A DNA stretch of 50,655 nt from Polaribacter glomeratus (GCF_002954665.1 NZ_MSCM01000001.1:2039379-2090033); one strand, 5' to 3'. Positions 28,587-37,766 are shown, counted from the first letter of the stretch. The notes: generated by a model not told the origin, from the letters alone. A program made the numbers and translations.

Positions 28587-30315
28587 TTTTTGTTTTCTGG
28601 ATATAATTGTTGATTCGTTCTTCTAAAATTGCCAATGTAACTGTTCCTTGCTCTAAAACAATTTCATGAAAAGTACTAATATCAAAATTTTCTTGCAGTT
28701 CATTTTCGGCCTTTTTGCGCAATTCTCTAATTTTCAACTCTCCTATTTTATAAGACAAAGCTTGCCCTGGCCAAGAAATGTATCGATCCGTTTCTGTGTT
28801 TATTTCATGTAGAGAAAGTGCCGTGTTTTCTGACATATAATTAACAACTTGTTCTCTCGTCCAGCCTTTTGCATGAATTCCTGTGTCTACCACCAATCTG
28901 CAAGCGCGCCACATTTCGTAGGTATATTTCCCAAATTGTTCATACGGCGTTGTGTACATTCCCATTTCATCCGCTAAAAACTCTGAGTACAAACCCCAAC
29001 CTTCTCCGTAGGCTGATAAATACAAATCACGTCTAAACTGCGGAATGGAATCACCCAATTCGTTGTTCAAACTGCCTTGTAAATGATGACCAGGAACGGC
29101 TTCATGTACTGTTAAAGCGGGCAATGTGTATAAAGTTCTGCTTGGTAAATCGTAGGTATTTACCCAATAATAACCCGGTTCTGTACTGTTTTTTGAGGTG
29201 CCAACATAACGACCACTTGTATACTTTGGTGCAATTGCATCTGGAACAGGCGCAACTCCGTATGGTTTTCTAGGCAAAGTTTTAAAGAATTTTGGCAATT
29301 GTGCATCTGCTCTTTTTGCCATATCTCTAGCAATTAGTAACAATTCTTTAGGCGATTTTGCGTAAAACTGTTCATCTGTTCTTAAAAATTTTAAAAAGTC
29401 AGAGAAACTTCCTTTAAAGTTTAGATCAGCGATAACTGTTTGCATTTCTGCTTTAATTCTTGCCACTTCTTTTAAACCTAATTGATGAATAGCATCCGCA
29501 GTATATTTGGTACTTGTGGTATAAAAATTAATTCTATTTTGATAAAAAGCAGCTCCGTTTGGAGTTTCTGACACACCTAAACTTGTTCTCGTTTTTGGCA
29601 AGTATTCCGTTTCGAAAAAGGTTTTAATTTTTTGAAATTGCGGAATTACAGTTTTCTCAATCGCTTCTTTTGCAGCCGTTAAAATCGAATCTTTTTGTTG
29701 ATTTGTAATCGTTGTTGGTAAATTTTCAAAAGGTTTGTAAAACGGACTTTCTTTAAAATTACTTACAATATGATCGTTGTAAGTAGACTCATATCCTTTA
29801 AAAATAACTTTTGGTTGCGAAACTCCTTTTGCTAAACCTTCTCTTAAGTTTACAAAATTCTGCGTTACAAATTCTGGCAACGAATTTAACTTAGACAAGT
29901 AACTTTTAGCATCGTGATAGTTATAAATAGGTCTAATTTCATAATTTAAACTACTATGAAAACCTGAATCTGATAATAACGGATTTAGAAATTGTTCAAA
30001 TTTGTAGTAATCTATTTGATCTTGTAAAACGAATTTTAAAAGTTTGGCCGAAATTTGTGCTGTTTCAGAAAGTTCAGCCATTTTAATGCACTCAAAAGAC
30101 AGCAATTGACTTTCTGCATATTCCGCTTCTGCTTTGTAAAATGCTCTTGTATAAATTCCTAAAGGATATTTTTCTTTATCATACGCTTCTCTTTCTTCAT
30201 ATGATTGTATCAAGATTTTTAGCTCTTGTGATGAACTCTCACATTTTTCGCCTCCTGAATTACAAGAAGTTAATATTGAAAAACTGATAATGAAACAAAC
30301 TTTAAGAAATTTCAT
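28579..30315 (-). CDS. DUF885 peptidase-like lipoprotein
   Basis: 578 residues. The N-terminus (MKFLKVCFIISFSILTSCNS) ends in a lipobox, so the protein is probably anchored in the envelope. The DUF885 zinc-protease-like core shows VHEAVPGHHLQ with a HExxxGHH pattern, and a later GEGWGLYSE segment. Members of this family are suspected metallopeptidases; specificity is mostly unknown. It begins 2 bp after the semialdehyde dehydrogenase and overlaps the epimerase, so it belongs to the operon and may release small peptides rich in hydroxyproline. That role is inference. Confidence 0.82.
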   Translation of the reverse strand: MKFLKVCFIISFSILTSCNSGGEKCESSSQELKILIQSYEEREAYDKEKYPLGIYTRAFYKAEAEYAESQLLSFECIKMAELSETAQISAKLLKFVLQDQIDYYKFEQFLNPLLSDSGFHSSLNYEIRPIYNYHDAKSYLSKLNSLPEFVTQNFVNLREGLAKGVSQPKVIFKGYESTYNDHIVSNFKESPFYKPFENLPTTITNQQKDSILTAAKEAIEKTVIPQFQKIKTFFETEYLPKTRTSLGVSETPNGAAFYQNRINFYTTSTKYTADAIHQLGLKEVARIKAEMQTVIADLNFKGSFSDFLKFLRTDEQFYAKSPKELLLIARDMAKRADAQLPKFFKTLPRKPYGVAPVPDAIAPKYTSGRYVGTSKNSTEPGYYWVNTYDLPSRTLYTLPALTVHEAVPGHHLQGSLNNELGDSIPQFRRDLYLSAYGEGWGLYSEFLADEMGMYTTPYEQFGKYTYEMWRACRLVVDTGIHAKGWTREQVVNYMSENTALSLHEINTETDRYISWPGQALSYKIGELKIRELRKKAENELQENFDISTFHEIVLEQGTVTLAILEERINNYIQKTKNE

Positions 30316-30317
30316 TT

Positions 30318-31898
30318 TTATATTTTTTTAGTAGTTCTTAGTCCGTCGATTGTTCTAAAAATTGACATCGAATTTTCGTTTTGCAATTCTTTTGGCAGCA
30401 ACTCATTTGGCCAATCTTGATAACTAAAAGGGCGCACCCAACGTTTTATAGAATTGATACCAACTGCCGTAAATCTGCTATCTGTAGATGCAGGATAAGG
30501 TCCGCCATGAACCATCGATTCGCAAACCTCAACCCCTGTTGGCACACCGTTAAAAATAATACGACCTACTCTATTTTGTAACGCAGAAATTACATTTTGG
30601 TAGTCAGAAATTTCATTCTCATCAGCAATTACAGTTCCTGTTAATTGTCCTTCTAAATTTGCAATAACCTCTTCTAATTCTGATGCATTTTTACACTGAA
30701 CAATCATAGAAAACGGTCCGAAAACTTCTAAATGTAAAGTAGTGTTTTCTAAAAACGTTTTCCCGTCTACAGTAACAATAGCTTGTTCTGCATAATTGTT
30801 TTTTATGGTAGATGTGTAGTTTGCAGTGACCGAAACCTTCTCTTGAGAAACTATTTTTTCTTTGTTTGTCGTGTATCCTTTTTTGATATTTGGATGCAAC
30901 ATACAAGAAGGATTTATTTTAATAATTTCTTCGGATACAGCTGCAATAAAATTGGATAAACTTTCGCTTTTAATCCCTATCAATAAACCCGGATTTGTAC
31001 AAAACTGACCCGCTCCTAAAGTGATAGAACCTGCATAGGTTTTTGCTATTTCTTGGTATCTATTTTCTAATGCTTTTGGTAAAATTATTACCGGATTGAT
31101 GCTTCCCATTTCTGCAAATACCGGAATTGGTTCTGCTCTTTTTGCTGCTAAATCTAACAACGCTCTTCCGCCTTTGATGCTTCCTGTAAAACCAACTGCT
31201 TTTACTTTTGGATGTGCTACTAATTGCTGCCCAACTTCTATTCCGCTTGAATTTAAATTAGAAAAAACACCATTTGGCATTCCTGTTTTTTTGGCTGCTT
31301 TTACAATTGCAGACGCTACTAATTCGCCCGTTCCTGCATGCATTGGATGCGATTTTACAAGTACTGGGCAACCCGAAGCCAACGCTGCTGCTGTATCGCC
31401 GCCTGCTGTTGAATAAGCCAATGGAAAATTACTAGCGCCAAAAACAACAACGGGTCCAAGCGGAATTAACATTTTTCTGATATCCGATTTTGGCATTGGT
31501 TCTCTGTTTGGTTGTGCTTCATCGATTGTTGCTTCTACCCAAGAACCCTCTGCAACCAAATTTGCAAAACTTCTTAATTGCCCAATTGTTCTGCCTCTTT
31601 CGCCTTTTGCTCTTCCTTCTGGCAAACCTGATTCTGAACAAAAAGTTTGAATTAACAAATCGTCTAAAGCCAAAATTTCGTCTGCAATTGCGTTTAGAAA
31701 TTCGGCCTTTTTAAAGCCAGAAATAGTTCTGAATTCCTTAAAAGCTGCCGCAGCTAAATTTACAGCTTCTTCAATTTCTATCGAAGTTGCCTCTACAAAA
31801 ACCGTCTCATTTTCTTGGTTCAATTCTGGATTGAATGTTTTGTATGTTTTTGTTCCTGTGGCAGCTAATTGATTGCCTATATAGTTTTTTCCTGTCAT
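30318..31898 (-). CDS. Aldehyde dehydrogenase, probable 2-oxoglutarate semialdehyde (2,5-dioxopentanoate) dehydrogenase
   Basis: 526 residues of the ALDH superfamily, with the catalytic cysteine C300 in GAGQFCTNPG and the general-base region FAEMGSINP. Length and the early sequence FNPELNQENETVFVEAT resemble the NADP-dependent 2-oxoglutarate semialdehyde dehydrogenase group of sugar and hydroxyproline pathways. It would finish hydroxyproline breakdown by making 2-oxoglutarate. Located between the DapA-like gene (206-bp gap holding a structured element) and DUF885 (2-bp gap). Confidence 0.88.
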   Translation of the reverse strand: MTGKNYIGNQLAATGTKTYKTFNPELNQENETVFVEATSIEIEEAVNLAAAAFKEFRTISGFKKAEFLNAIADEILALDDLLIQTFCSESGLPEGRAKGERGRTIGQLRSFANLVAEGSWVEATIDEAQPNREPMPKSDIRKMLIPLGPVVVFGASNFPLAYSTAGGDTAAALASGCPVLVKSHPMHAGTGELVASAIVKAAKKTGMPNGVFSNLNSSGIEVGQQLVAHPKVKAVGFTGSIKGGRALLDLAAKRAEPIPVFAEMGSINPVIILPKALENRYQEIAKTYAGSITLGAGQFCTNPGLLIGIKSESLSNFIAAVSEEIIKINPSCMLHPNIKKGYTTNKEKIVSQEKVSVTANYTSTIKNNYAEQAIVTVDGKTFLENTTLHLEVFGPFSMIVQCKNASELEEVIANLEGQLTGTVIADENEISDYQNVISALQNRVGRIIFNGVPTGVEVCESMVHGGPYPASTDSRFTAVGINSIKRWVRPFSYQDWPNELLPKELQNENSMSIFRTIDGLRTTKKI

Positions 31899-31925
31899 GT
31901 ATTAATTTTTATTTAACTGATTTGT

Positions 31926-32059
31926 GTTAGGGATTGAAACGGCATCCTTTTTATAGCTGTCATAAATAGCATTTAGTTTTAGATTATGAGATTGCCACAG
32001 TTTACAAAAAAGTAAACTTTGCAAAGACAGCTATAAAAAGATAAAGTGTAAAGCCCGAC
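31926..32059 (-). ncRNA. Candidate structured RNA/repeat inside the hydroxyproline operon
   Basis: A perfect 15-bp stem joins 31947-31961 to 32026-32040, with an inner hairpin (AGTTTAC / GTAAACT around six A). On the minus strand the left arm starts GTCGGGCTTTACACTT and the right arm ends GGATGCCGTTTCAATCCC. I recall very similar GTCGGGCT / GGATGCCG arms as a frequent intergenic element in flavobacteria, possibly the Flavo-1 RNA, but cannot confirm it. It would lie in the transcript between the deaminase and dehydrogenase genes. Confidence 0.5.
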
Positions 32060-32086
32060 TTAATTTTGATTTTTTTCAAAATTAAG
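32059..32086 (-). terminator. Perfect 11-bp hairpin after the DapA-like gene
   Basis: CTTAATTTTGA and TCAAAATTAAG pair perfectly around six T. It lies 20 bases past the dapA-like stop. The stem is AT-rich and lacks a clear T tail on the minus strand, so it may be a weak terminator, an RNA processing or stability element, or part of the adjoining structured repeat. Confidence 0.45.
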
Positions 32087-32105
32087 GAACACCCAACTTA
32101 TTATT

Positions 32106-33020
32106 TTATAAATTTTTATACGCTGGCAACGTTGGTCTCGTTTTTAAACTGCTCTCAATAATTTGAATTACGTTTTTGCGTTCATCACCAAAAAGCGGCA
32201 AACGTGGCGCTCTCACATTTTCTGTACCTATATTTGTGTACACTTCTGCCAACTTTATATTTTGCACTAATTTAGGGTTAATATCTAACTCTAACAAGGG
32301 CAAAAACCAACGATAAATTTCGATTGCTTCTTTGATTCTTCCTGCTTTTTGAAGCTCGTAAATAGCGACCGTTTCTGCCGGAAAAGCACACACCAACCCA
32401 GCAACCCAGCCATCTGCGCCCATTAACAAACTTTCTAAAGCAATCGTGTCTACACCTGTCATAATCTTTAATCGCGTGCCAAACTTATTGATAATTCTAG
32501 TAATGTTTGTAGTGTCTCTGGTTGATTCTTTTACTGCCTGAATGTTTTTACATTCCAACATTTCATCAAACATATCTAGCGTTACTTCTATTTTATAATC
32601 TACCGGATTGTTGTAAATCATAATTGGTAAATCTGTGTTTTTAGCCACTTCTTTAAAATAAGTTACGGTTTCTCTATCACCAGACTTATAACGCATTGGC
32701 GGCAAAATCATTAAACCACTCGCACCGTCTTGCTGCGCTTGCTGTGCTGCATAAATTGCGCCTTTTGTAGATTGCTCGGCAATGTTCATAAGTACCGGAA
32801 TTTTACCTTCCACAACTTCTAAAGTACTCTTCGTTAATTGTCTTTTTTCTGATTCTAAAAGAGTGCTTGCTTCGCCCAACGTTCCGCCTAAAACAATACC
32901 ATGAACACCTGCATCTACTTGTGCTTTGATGTTGGTTTGAAACATTTTTAAATCAAGTTTATCGTCTTTTGTAAACTTTGTAGTTACTGCTGGCATTACG
33001 CCTTCCCAATTGAATTTCAT
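32106..33020 (-). CDS. DapA/NAL-family deaminase, probable 1-pyrroline-4-hydroxy-2-carboxylate deaminase
   Basis: 304 residues of the dihydrodipicolinate synthase/N-acetylneuraminate lyase fold. The Schiff-base lysine is K164 (AVKESTRD), the tyrosine is in MIYNNPVDY, and the substrate loop reads GGTLGEAST. In hydroxyproline catabolism a member of this family deaminates and dehydrates 1-pyrroline-4-hydroxy-2-carboxylate to 2-oxoglutarate semialdehyde. It is the first gene of the minus-strand operon, divergent from the AraC regulator. Lysine biosynthesis is less likely because of the catabolic neighbours. Confidence 0.85.
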   Translation of the reverse strand: MKFNWEGVMPAVTTKFTKDDKLDLKMFQTNIKAQVDAGVHGIVLGGTLGEASTLLESEKRQLTKSTLEVVEGKIPVLMNIAEQSTKGAIYAAQQAQQDGASGLMILPPMRYKSGDRETVTYFKEVAKNTDLPIMIYNNPVDYKIEVTLDMFDEMLECKNIQAVKESTRDTTNITRIINKFGTRLKIMTGVDTIALESLLMGADGWVAGLVCAFPAETVAIYELQKAGRIKEAIEIYRWFLPLLELDINPKLVQNIKLAEVYTNIGTENVRAPRLPLFGDERKNVIQIIESSLKTRPTLPAYKNL

Positions 33021-33070
33021 TTTTATGTTTTTTTTGATGGATTAAAATTAAGAAAATTCACGCTTTTAAA

Positions 33071-33106
33071 ATACTATTAAATTATTCACTTTTGATAGTA
33101 TAGTAT
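33071..33106. promoter_or_regulatory. Candidate operator region for the AraC regulator
   Basis: ATACTAT at 33071-33077 is the inverse of two overlapping ATAGTAT copies at 33095-33101 and 33100-33106. These repeated heptamers lie in the 172-bp space between the divergent dapA-like and araC-like genes, where a local activator would bind. A TATTTTTG box (33138-33145) on the plus strand could serve the regulator gene. Confidence 0.35.
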
Positions 33107-33192
33107 CCAAAATAGTGTTATTTAAGTAAATTATGAATATTTTTGTATTATTAATAGCACATGATGGGCTACTGAAAATAAATTCAGCATAA

Positions 33193-34041
33193 ATGAAAGT
33201 ACTTCCTTTTAAAATTCCGAAACCAGAGAATAACGCACTCATTTATCAAGAAGATATTGAGGTCGTTTTTTACGATCAATTGCATCAACATGATGAAATT
33301 CAGATTAGTTTTATTGAAAAAGGAAATGGAACTTTATTAGTTGGTGATAAAATTTCTAGCTACGCCGAAAATGATATTTTTATTATTGGCAGCAACTTAC
33401 CACATGCTTTTAAAAGTGATAAAAATGTAATCACAAATTCTAAAATGTTAACTTTATTTTTTACAACCTCTTCTTTTGGAGAGCATTTTTTTGAACTGCG
33501 TGAGTTTGCAGAAATCACTACCTTCTTTTCAAAATCATTGCAAGGTTTGGCTGTTAAAACAAATAAAACAGCACTTATAGAATCTTTTTTAAAATTAAAG
33601 AACGCAACGAAACTAGCTCGTTTTATTTTGTTTTTAGAAATTGTAAAAGTGATTTCTAATTCAGAAACGGAACCACTTTCTAACTTTGTGTACCGCAAAA
33701 AATATTCTGATATTGAAGGAAAAAGAATGCGGACTGTTTTCGATTTTACCATAGAAAACGCGCATCAAAAAATTACTTTGGAAGAAATTGCAACGATTGC
33801 TAATATGACTAAAAATGCATTTTGTAAGTATTTTAAAAAGAGAACCAATAAAACGTATATCAGTTTTTTAACGGAGCTTAGAATTGAAAATGCCTGTCAG
33901 TTTTTAAAATCTAAAGACGAATTTTCTATTGCAGAAGTTGCTTTTAAAAGCGGATTTAACAATATTTCTAATTTTAATAGAAAGTTTAAAGAAGTGAAGA
34001 ATGTAACGCCTTTCTCGTATCGATCTTCGAACGGAATATAA
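33193..34041 (+). CDS. AraC-family transcriptional regulator
   Basis: 282 residues: an N-terminal cupin-like sensing domain (HQHDEIQISFIEKGNGTLLVGDK) and a C-terminal double helix-turn-helix (about 185-282) with the AraC signature SIAEVAFKSGFNNISNFNRKFKEVKNVTPFSYR. It is divergent from the hydroxyproline operon across a short region containing repeated heptamers, so it probably activates that operon when hydroxyproline or an intermediate is present. The ligand is inferred. Confidence 0.9.
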   Translation: MKVLPFKIPKPENNALIYQEDIEVVFYDQLHQHDEIQISFIEKGNGTLLVGDKISSYAENDIFIIGSNLPHAFKSDKNVITNSKMLTLFFTTSSFGEHFFELREFAEITTFFSKSLQGLAVKTNKTALIESFLKLKNATKLARFILFLEIVKVISNSETEPLSNFVYRKKYSDIEGKRMRTVFDFTIENAHQKITLEEIATIANMTKNAFCKYFKKRTNKTYISFLTELRIENACQFLKSKDEFSIAEVAFKSGFNNISNFNRKFKEVKNVTPFSYRSSNGI

Positions 34042-34078
34042 GATTCCTAAATCATAATTATTTTAGGAATGACCATAG

Positions 34079-34453
34079 TTATTCTTCTAATTTTTCTAAT
34101 TCTACTTTTGCTTTTTTTGTTAATCCGTTTACCACCAAGTTATACGAATGATTGATAAGTTCTCGAACCAATGCATCAGAAACATCTGCAGAATTAATAG
34201 TAACGGTATTCCAATGTTTTTTATTCATGTGCCAACCAGCGATAATTCCCTCATATTCTCCTCGAAGTTCTTCTGCTTTTTCAGGATTACATTTTAAATT
34301 GATTTTCTGTTCGCCTTTTTCCCAAGAGTCTAAACCAACCAACGCAAACATTTTATCCATCACCTTAAATACGAGCGTTACGTTATCAAAAGGAAAATGG
34401 TCTGTTACTCCTTTTTTTGCGATGCAAAAATCTCTGACTTGTTCAATGTTCAT
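34079..34453 (-). CDS. MmcQ/YjbR family protein
   Basis: 124 residues matching the MmcQ/YjbR fold (FCIAKKGVTDHFPFDNVTLVFKVMDKMFAL ... WHMNKKHWNTVTINS). This is a small DNA-binding-like fold of unknown role. Its start codon sits 2 bases from a run of eight tandem heptamers (34455-34510), so the repeats form its 5' leader. Convergent with the AraC gene. Confidence 0.86.
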   Translation of the reverse strand: MNIEQVRDFCIAKKGVTDHFPFDNVTLVFKVMDKMFALVGLDSWEKGEQKINLKCNPEKAEELRGEYEGIIAGWHMNKKHWNTVTINSADVSDALVRELINHSYNLVVNGLTKKAKVELEKLEE

Positions 34454-34454
34454 T

Positions 34455-34510
34455 TTCGTTGTTCGTTGTTCGTTGTTCGTTGTTCGTTATTCGCTGTTCG
34501 CTGTTCGCTG
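34455..34510. repeat. Eight tandem TTCGTTG/TTCGCTG heptamers
   Basis: Eight perfect-length 7-bp units: four TTCGTTG, one TTCGTTA, three TTCGCTG. The array abuts the start of the MmcQ/YjbR gene and would be in its untranslated leader. The low complexity and abrupt ends suggest slippage growth. Confidence 0.95.
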
Positions 34511-34673
34511 TATTCTAAAGTAAAAATAATAATCAATCTACAGATTATTAAGAATATATTTTAGGCATAAATCCAAATAAATTAAGCAAAATTTTTATTT
34601 TCTTATTCATAAATTCTTCTGATGTTCATTTTAAAAAGTATCTTTATACCTCAAATTTACAAATCTTTTTTAG

Positions 34674-35654
34674 ATGGAAAACACGTTTTTAAACAAAACA
34701 ACACTTATACAATATTCTGATAAAAATTATGAGAAATCTAAATTTTCATCGCTTTCACAAATAAATTTATCCGATAATTCAACGGATACAAAATGGATAA
34801 ATACTTACGGATTTGATTTTCATGATGAGTTTAAAACTATTATTTTAGATAATAATTTAGACGATTTTTTAATTAAATTACTGATGGAAGAAGAGCATGA
34901 CACCAAAGTAATTTTATTAGATGACCTTTTATTTGTAAGTATTAATGTATTAAAAACAGATGAAAAAAAATTAGATCAAGAAAAAATGATTTTTATTGTT
35001 TCTCCTAATTTTCTATGGAGTATTCAAGAAAAACCCGGTGATTATTTTGGCTGGATTCGCCAACGTTTAGAGGACAATAAAGGGATTGTTAGGAAGAAAA
35101 AAACAGATTATTTATTGTATTTAATTATTGAGGCTATCATCGATAATTACGAAGAAACTTATTTAAAACACGAAGAACTTAGTGATGCTATTTTAGAAGC
35201 AACCAATATAAGACCAACACCAGATTTTACGAACTTAGTAGAAAACAGAAAACAAGAATTATTTACGTTTAAAAAAGCAGCAATTAGTTTAAAAAACACG
35301 ATTGTAAAGCTAGAAAAAGTTAAAATTAAAGGTGTAAATACCAAATATTTTAGTGAGATAAAAGAGCAAACGATCAACTTAATTGCAGATATTGATTTTG
35401 AATTGCAAGAGCTAGAAAGTAAAATAAATTTAATTTTTAGTATACAAGGTCATCGTTTAAATGAAGTGATGAAAACCTTGACAATTTTATCTGTGATTTT
35501 TATTCCGTTAACTTTTTTAGCCGGAATTTACGGTATGAATTTCGAGAATATTCCTGAGCTAAAGTCACAAAATGGTTACTATATTTTATTAGGAGTTATG
35601 GTTGTAATTTCTGTTTTGGCTGTCTGGTATTTTAAACGCAAGAAGTGGTTTTAG
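34674..35654 (+). CDS. corA: CorA-family magnesium/cobalt transporter
   Basis: 326 residues. A long soluble N-terminal domain (to about 260) is followed by two C-terminal membrane helices; the defining GMN motif lies in YGMNFENIPEL at the end of the first helix. The C-terminus is positively charged (FKRKKWF), as expected for a pentameric CorA channel. It imports Mg2+ or related divalent ions. Monocistronic. Confidence 0.94.
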   Translation: MENTFLNKTTLIQYSDKNYEKSKFSSLSQINLSDNSTDTKWINTYGFDFHDEFKTIILDNNLDDFLIKLLMEEEHDTKVILLDDLLFVSINVLKTDEKKLDQEKMIFIVSPNFLWSIQEKPGDYFGWIRQRLEDNKGIVRKKKTDYLLYLIIEAIIDNYEETYLKHEELSDAILEATNIRPTPDFTNLVENRKQELFTFKKAAISLKNTIVKLEKVKIKGVNTKYFSEIKEQTINLIADIDFELQELESKINLIFSIQGHRLNEVMKTLTILSVIFIPLTFLAGIYGMNFENIPELKSQNGYYILLGVMVVISVLAVWYFKRKKWF

Positions 35655-35661
35655 AAACTAG

Positions 35662-35689
35662 TTTTTAGTTTTTAGTTTTTAGTTTTTAG
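35662..35689. repeat. Four tandem TTTTTAG heptamers
   Basis: Four perfect TTTTTAG units directly after the corA stop. Another 7-bp array in an intergenic space, of different sequence from the ACTG and TTCGTTG arrays. Confidence 0.9.
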
Positions 35690-35815
35690 AAATTAATTAT
35701 TTGACACGGATTTTACGGATTTTCACAGATAGATGTCAACTTGTTATTATTTAAAAAAAAAATATTGAATTCTTACTTTGGATTCTTGCCTGCGTGGTTA
35801 TGATGAAAAAGCATT

Positions 35816-36061
35816 TTAGCTATTCGTCCTTGTGAAAATAATTTTTAGATACATCATTAGAGAAATAATACCGAAAATAACCAAAAACCATTTTAAGATA
35901 TTGAAAAATATAAAATACCCAAATACTTTATAAGAACCACTATTTTGAATTTGAACTATTGTTGAATTTACTCTTTCTGAATTTTCTATAAAAAAATATA
36001 AAAGCAAGGAAATTATTGAAATCAATAAAAGTTTAAAGCTTCTCTTATTCGCTTTAATCAT
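35816..36061 (-). CDS. Small two-helix membrane protein
   Basis: 81 residues with two hydrophobic helices (about 10-27 and 47-71) and a charged C-terminus. I do not recognise a family. It overlaps the end of the alpha/beta hydrolase gene by eight bases, which suggests translational coupling and supports it as a real gene. Confidence 0.6.
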   Translation of the reverse strand: MIKANKRSFKLLLISIISLLLYFFIENSERVNSTIVQIQNSGSYKVFGYFIFFNILKWFLVIFGIISLMMYLKIIFTRTNS

Positions 36062-36995
36062 TTAAAAAAGTATTTAAAATAGCTAAACTTTCCATAGGAT
36101 TTTCTTCCATAGGCACGTGACCAGAATTTTCTAAAACAACTAATCTTGAGTTGGGTAAAATGTTGTTCATTCGTTTTCCATTGTCTAAAGGAATCCAAGT
36201 ATCTTTTGCTCCCCAAATTAATAATGTAGGTATTTGTATGCTTTTTAATTTTGCTAAATTTGCTTTTTCTCCTAATTTAAAATCAACTTTTGCTCTGTCT
36301 ATAAATGCCTGTCTGTTGCCAACTCTTAATGCCATTTTATGATAACGCGTAATTAAAGCATCAGTAATTTTAGTTTTATCAGCATATACTTGCTCCATAT
36401 TTTTTCTGATGAAAAACTTGGGAGTTACATATAAAAAAAGCGAATTTAAAACGGGCGTTTTTGCCATTTTAAAAATTGCTGGCTGCGGTTTGTTTGTTGG
36501 TAATCCGCTTGCATCTACCAAAATTAGTTTTTCTATTTGTTCAGGATATTCTGCAGTGTAATTCCAAGCAATATTTCCGCCTAAAGAATTACCCGCTAAG
36601 TAAAATTTATCAAGCTTTATTTTTAATAAAAACTGATGTAAAAATTGTGTGTATCCCTCAATAGAATAGTCTGCATTTGCATTAGGCCCCGTTAATCCAA
36701 AAGCAGGCAAATCCATCCGAATAACTCTAAAGTTTTTAGAAAGTGCTATTGTCCAATCATTCCAAGTATGCAATGAAGACGCCGTTCCGTGTACTAAAAC
36801 AACTGGAAAACCTTTGCCTTCATCCCTGTAATGCACTTGCATTCCGTTAATTTCTATAAATTTAGAATGCTCATTTGCGTATTCCTTTTTTAAATCATCC
36901 GCAGAAATATCTGTATAAGATCCATTGTATATCAACACCAAAAGGATGATTATAATTCCGAGAAAAACCTTCTTTTTAGCACTAATTTTCTTCAT
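36054..36995 (-). CDS. Alpha/beta hydrolase
   Basis: 313 residues with one N-terminal membrane anchor (about 8-23). The nucleophile elbow is AGNSLGG, the oxyanion region VHGTASSLHTWNDW, the acid is in LIWGAKDTWIPL and the histidine in NSGHVPMEENP: a full catalytic triad. Substrate is unknown; esterase or epoxide/haloalkane-type hydrolases share the fold. Probably one operon with the cyclase-family gene upstream (3-bp gap) and the small membrane protein downstream. Confidence 0.88.
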   Translation of the reverse strand: MKKISAKKKVFLGIIIILLVLIYNGSYTDISADDLKKEYANEHSKFIEINGMQVHYRDEGKGFPVVLVHGTASSLHTWNDWTIALSKNFRVIRMDLPAFGLTGPNANADYSIEGYTQFLHQFLLKIKLDKFYLAGNSLGGNIAWNYTAEYPEQIEKLILVDASGLPTNKPQPAIFKMAKTPVLNSLFLYVTPKFFIRKNMEQVYADKTKITDALITRYHKMALRVGNRQAFIDRAKVDFKLGEKANLAKLKSIQIPTLLIWGAKDTWIPLDNGKRMNNILPNSRLVVLENSGHVPMEENPMESLAILNTFLND

Positions 36996-36998
36996 GAA

Positions 36999-37748
36999 TT
37001 AGTTCATTATTTTATACAAAATTGGCTTACTTGGTGTGGCATCATTTTCAAAAGGCGCAATCATTAAATTTAATAAATACTCACCATCTTCGACCGAATT
37101 TGGCACAAAAATAAACTCTGTAATTGTAGCGTCCATTCTTACTTTTCCTGCGGTATTCCAGAAAGCATTATGCGCTAATAATTTTCCACCATCGTTTTCT
37201 TTATCCACAGAAGGCAAATCAATTAACAAATGTTTAATTCCTTTTTCTCGCAAATAAATAGCCGCTTCTTCTAGCAAATACGTAGGATTTGTATTCGAAT
37301 ATCGCTTCTTCTTTTTGTCTATTAAATTAGGTAAAGTTCTAATTACAATAGCATCTCTTTTCTTGTTTCTTAAAGCAGTTTTTAGTTGCTTTTCTGAAAT
37401 GACAAAATCGCCATTTAACTTTTCCGGCGCAACCGTAACCACCTCTGCAACAAAGAAATAATGTTTTAAATGCTGATTTACAGAATGCACTATTTCTGTA
37501 ATATGACCAACACATTCTGTGTGTGTAATATGAGAATGAGGGTTGAAATGGATGTTGTTAAAATTAACAACTGCGCCACTTGAAACTTTTACTTCTTCAC
37601 CATCAAATTCTTGTGGAAAAATCTTTGGATCATCAATATACCAAGCATTTATATGCTGTTTTGTAACGTCTATCGCAATAGAAATATCGATAGGTTCAGA
37701 AACATCGATTTGTATTTTTCTTGAGTTGTATTCTATAGTCGCCTTCAT
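36999..37748 (-). CDS. Cyclase-family (kynurenine-formamidase-like) hydrolase
   Basis: 249 residues of the metal-dependent cyclase family. The usual HxGTHxDxxxH metal motif appears as HSHITHTECVGH, a variant with Glu in place of Asp. Family members hydrolyse formylkynurenine, isatin or similar amides; I cannot choose among them. Located in the hemW-cyclase-hydrolase series on the minus strand with gaps of 18 and 3 bp. Confidence 0.82.
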   Translation of the reverse strand: MKATIEYNSRKIQIDVSEPIDISIAIDVTKQHINAWYIDDPKIFPQEFDGEEVKVSSGAVVNFNNIHFNPHSHITHTECVGHITEIVHSVNQHLKHYFFVAEVVTVAPEKLNGDFVISEKQLKTALRNKKRDAIVIRTLPNLIDKKKKRYSNTNPTYLLEEAAIYLREKGIKHLLIDLPSVDKENDGGKLLAHNAFWNTAGKVRMDATITEFIFVPNSVEDGEYLLNLMIAPFENDATPSKPILYKIMN

Positions 37749-37766
37749 ATATGCTTTTATTTTATT

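Noticed and set aside
32106..33020. dapA of lysine biosynthesis
   Set aside because: The gene is the first of a hydroxyproline-type operon with a divergent AraC regulator, so a catabolic deaminase is more likely.
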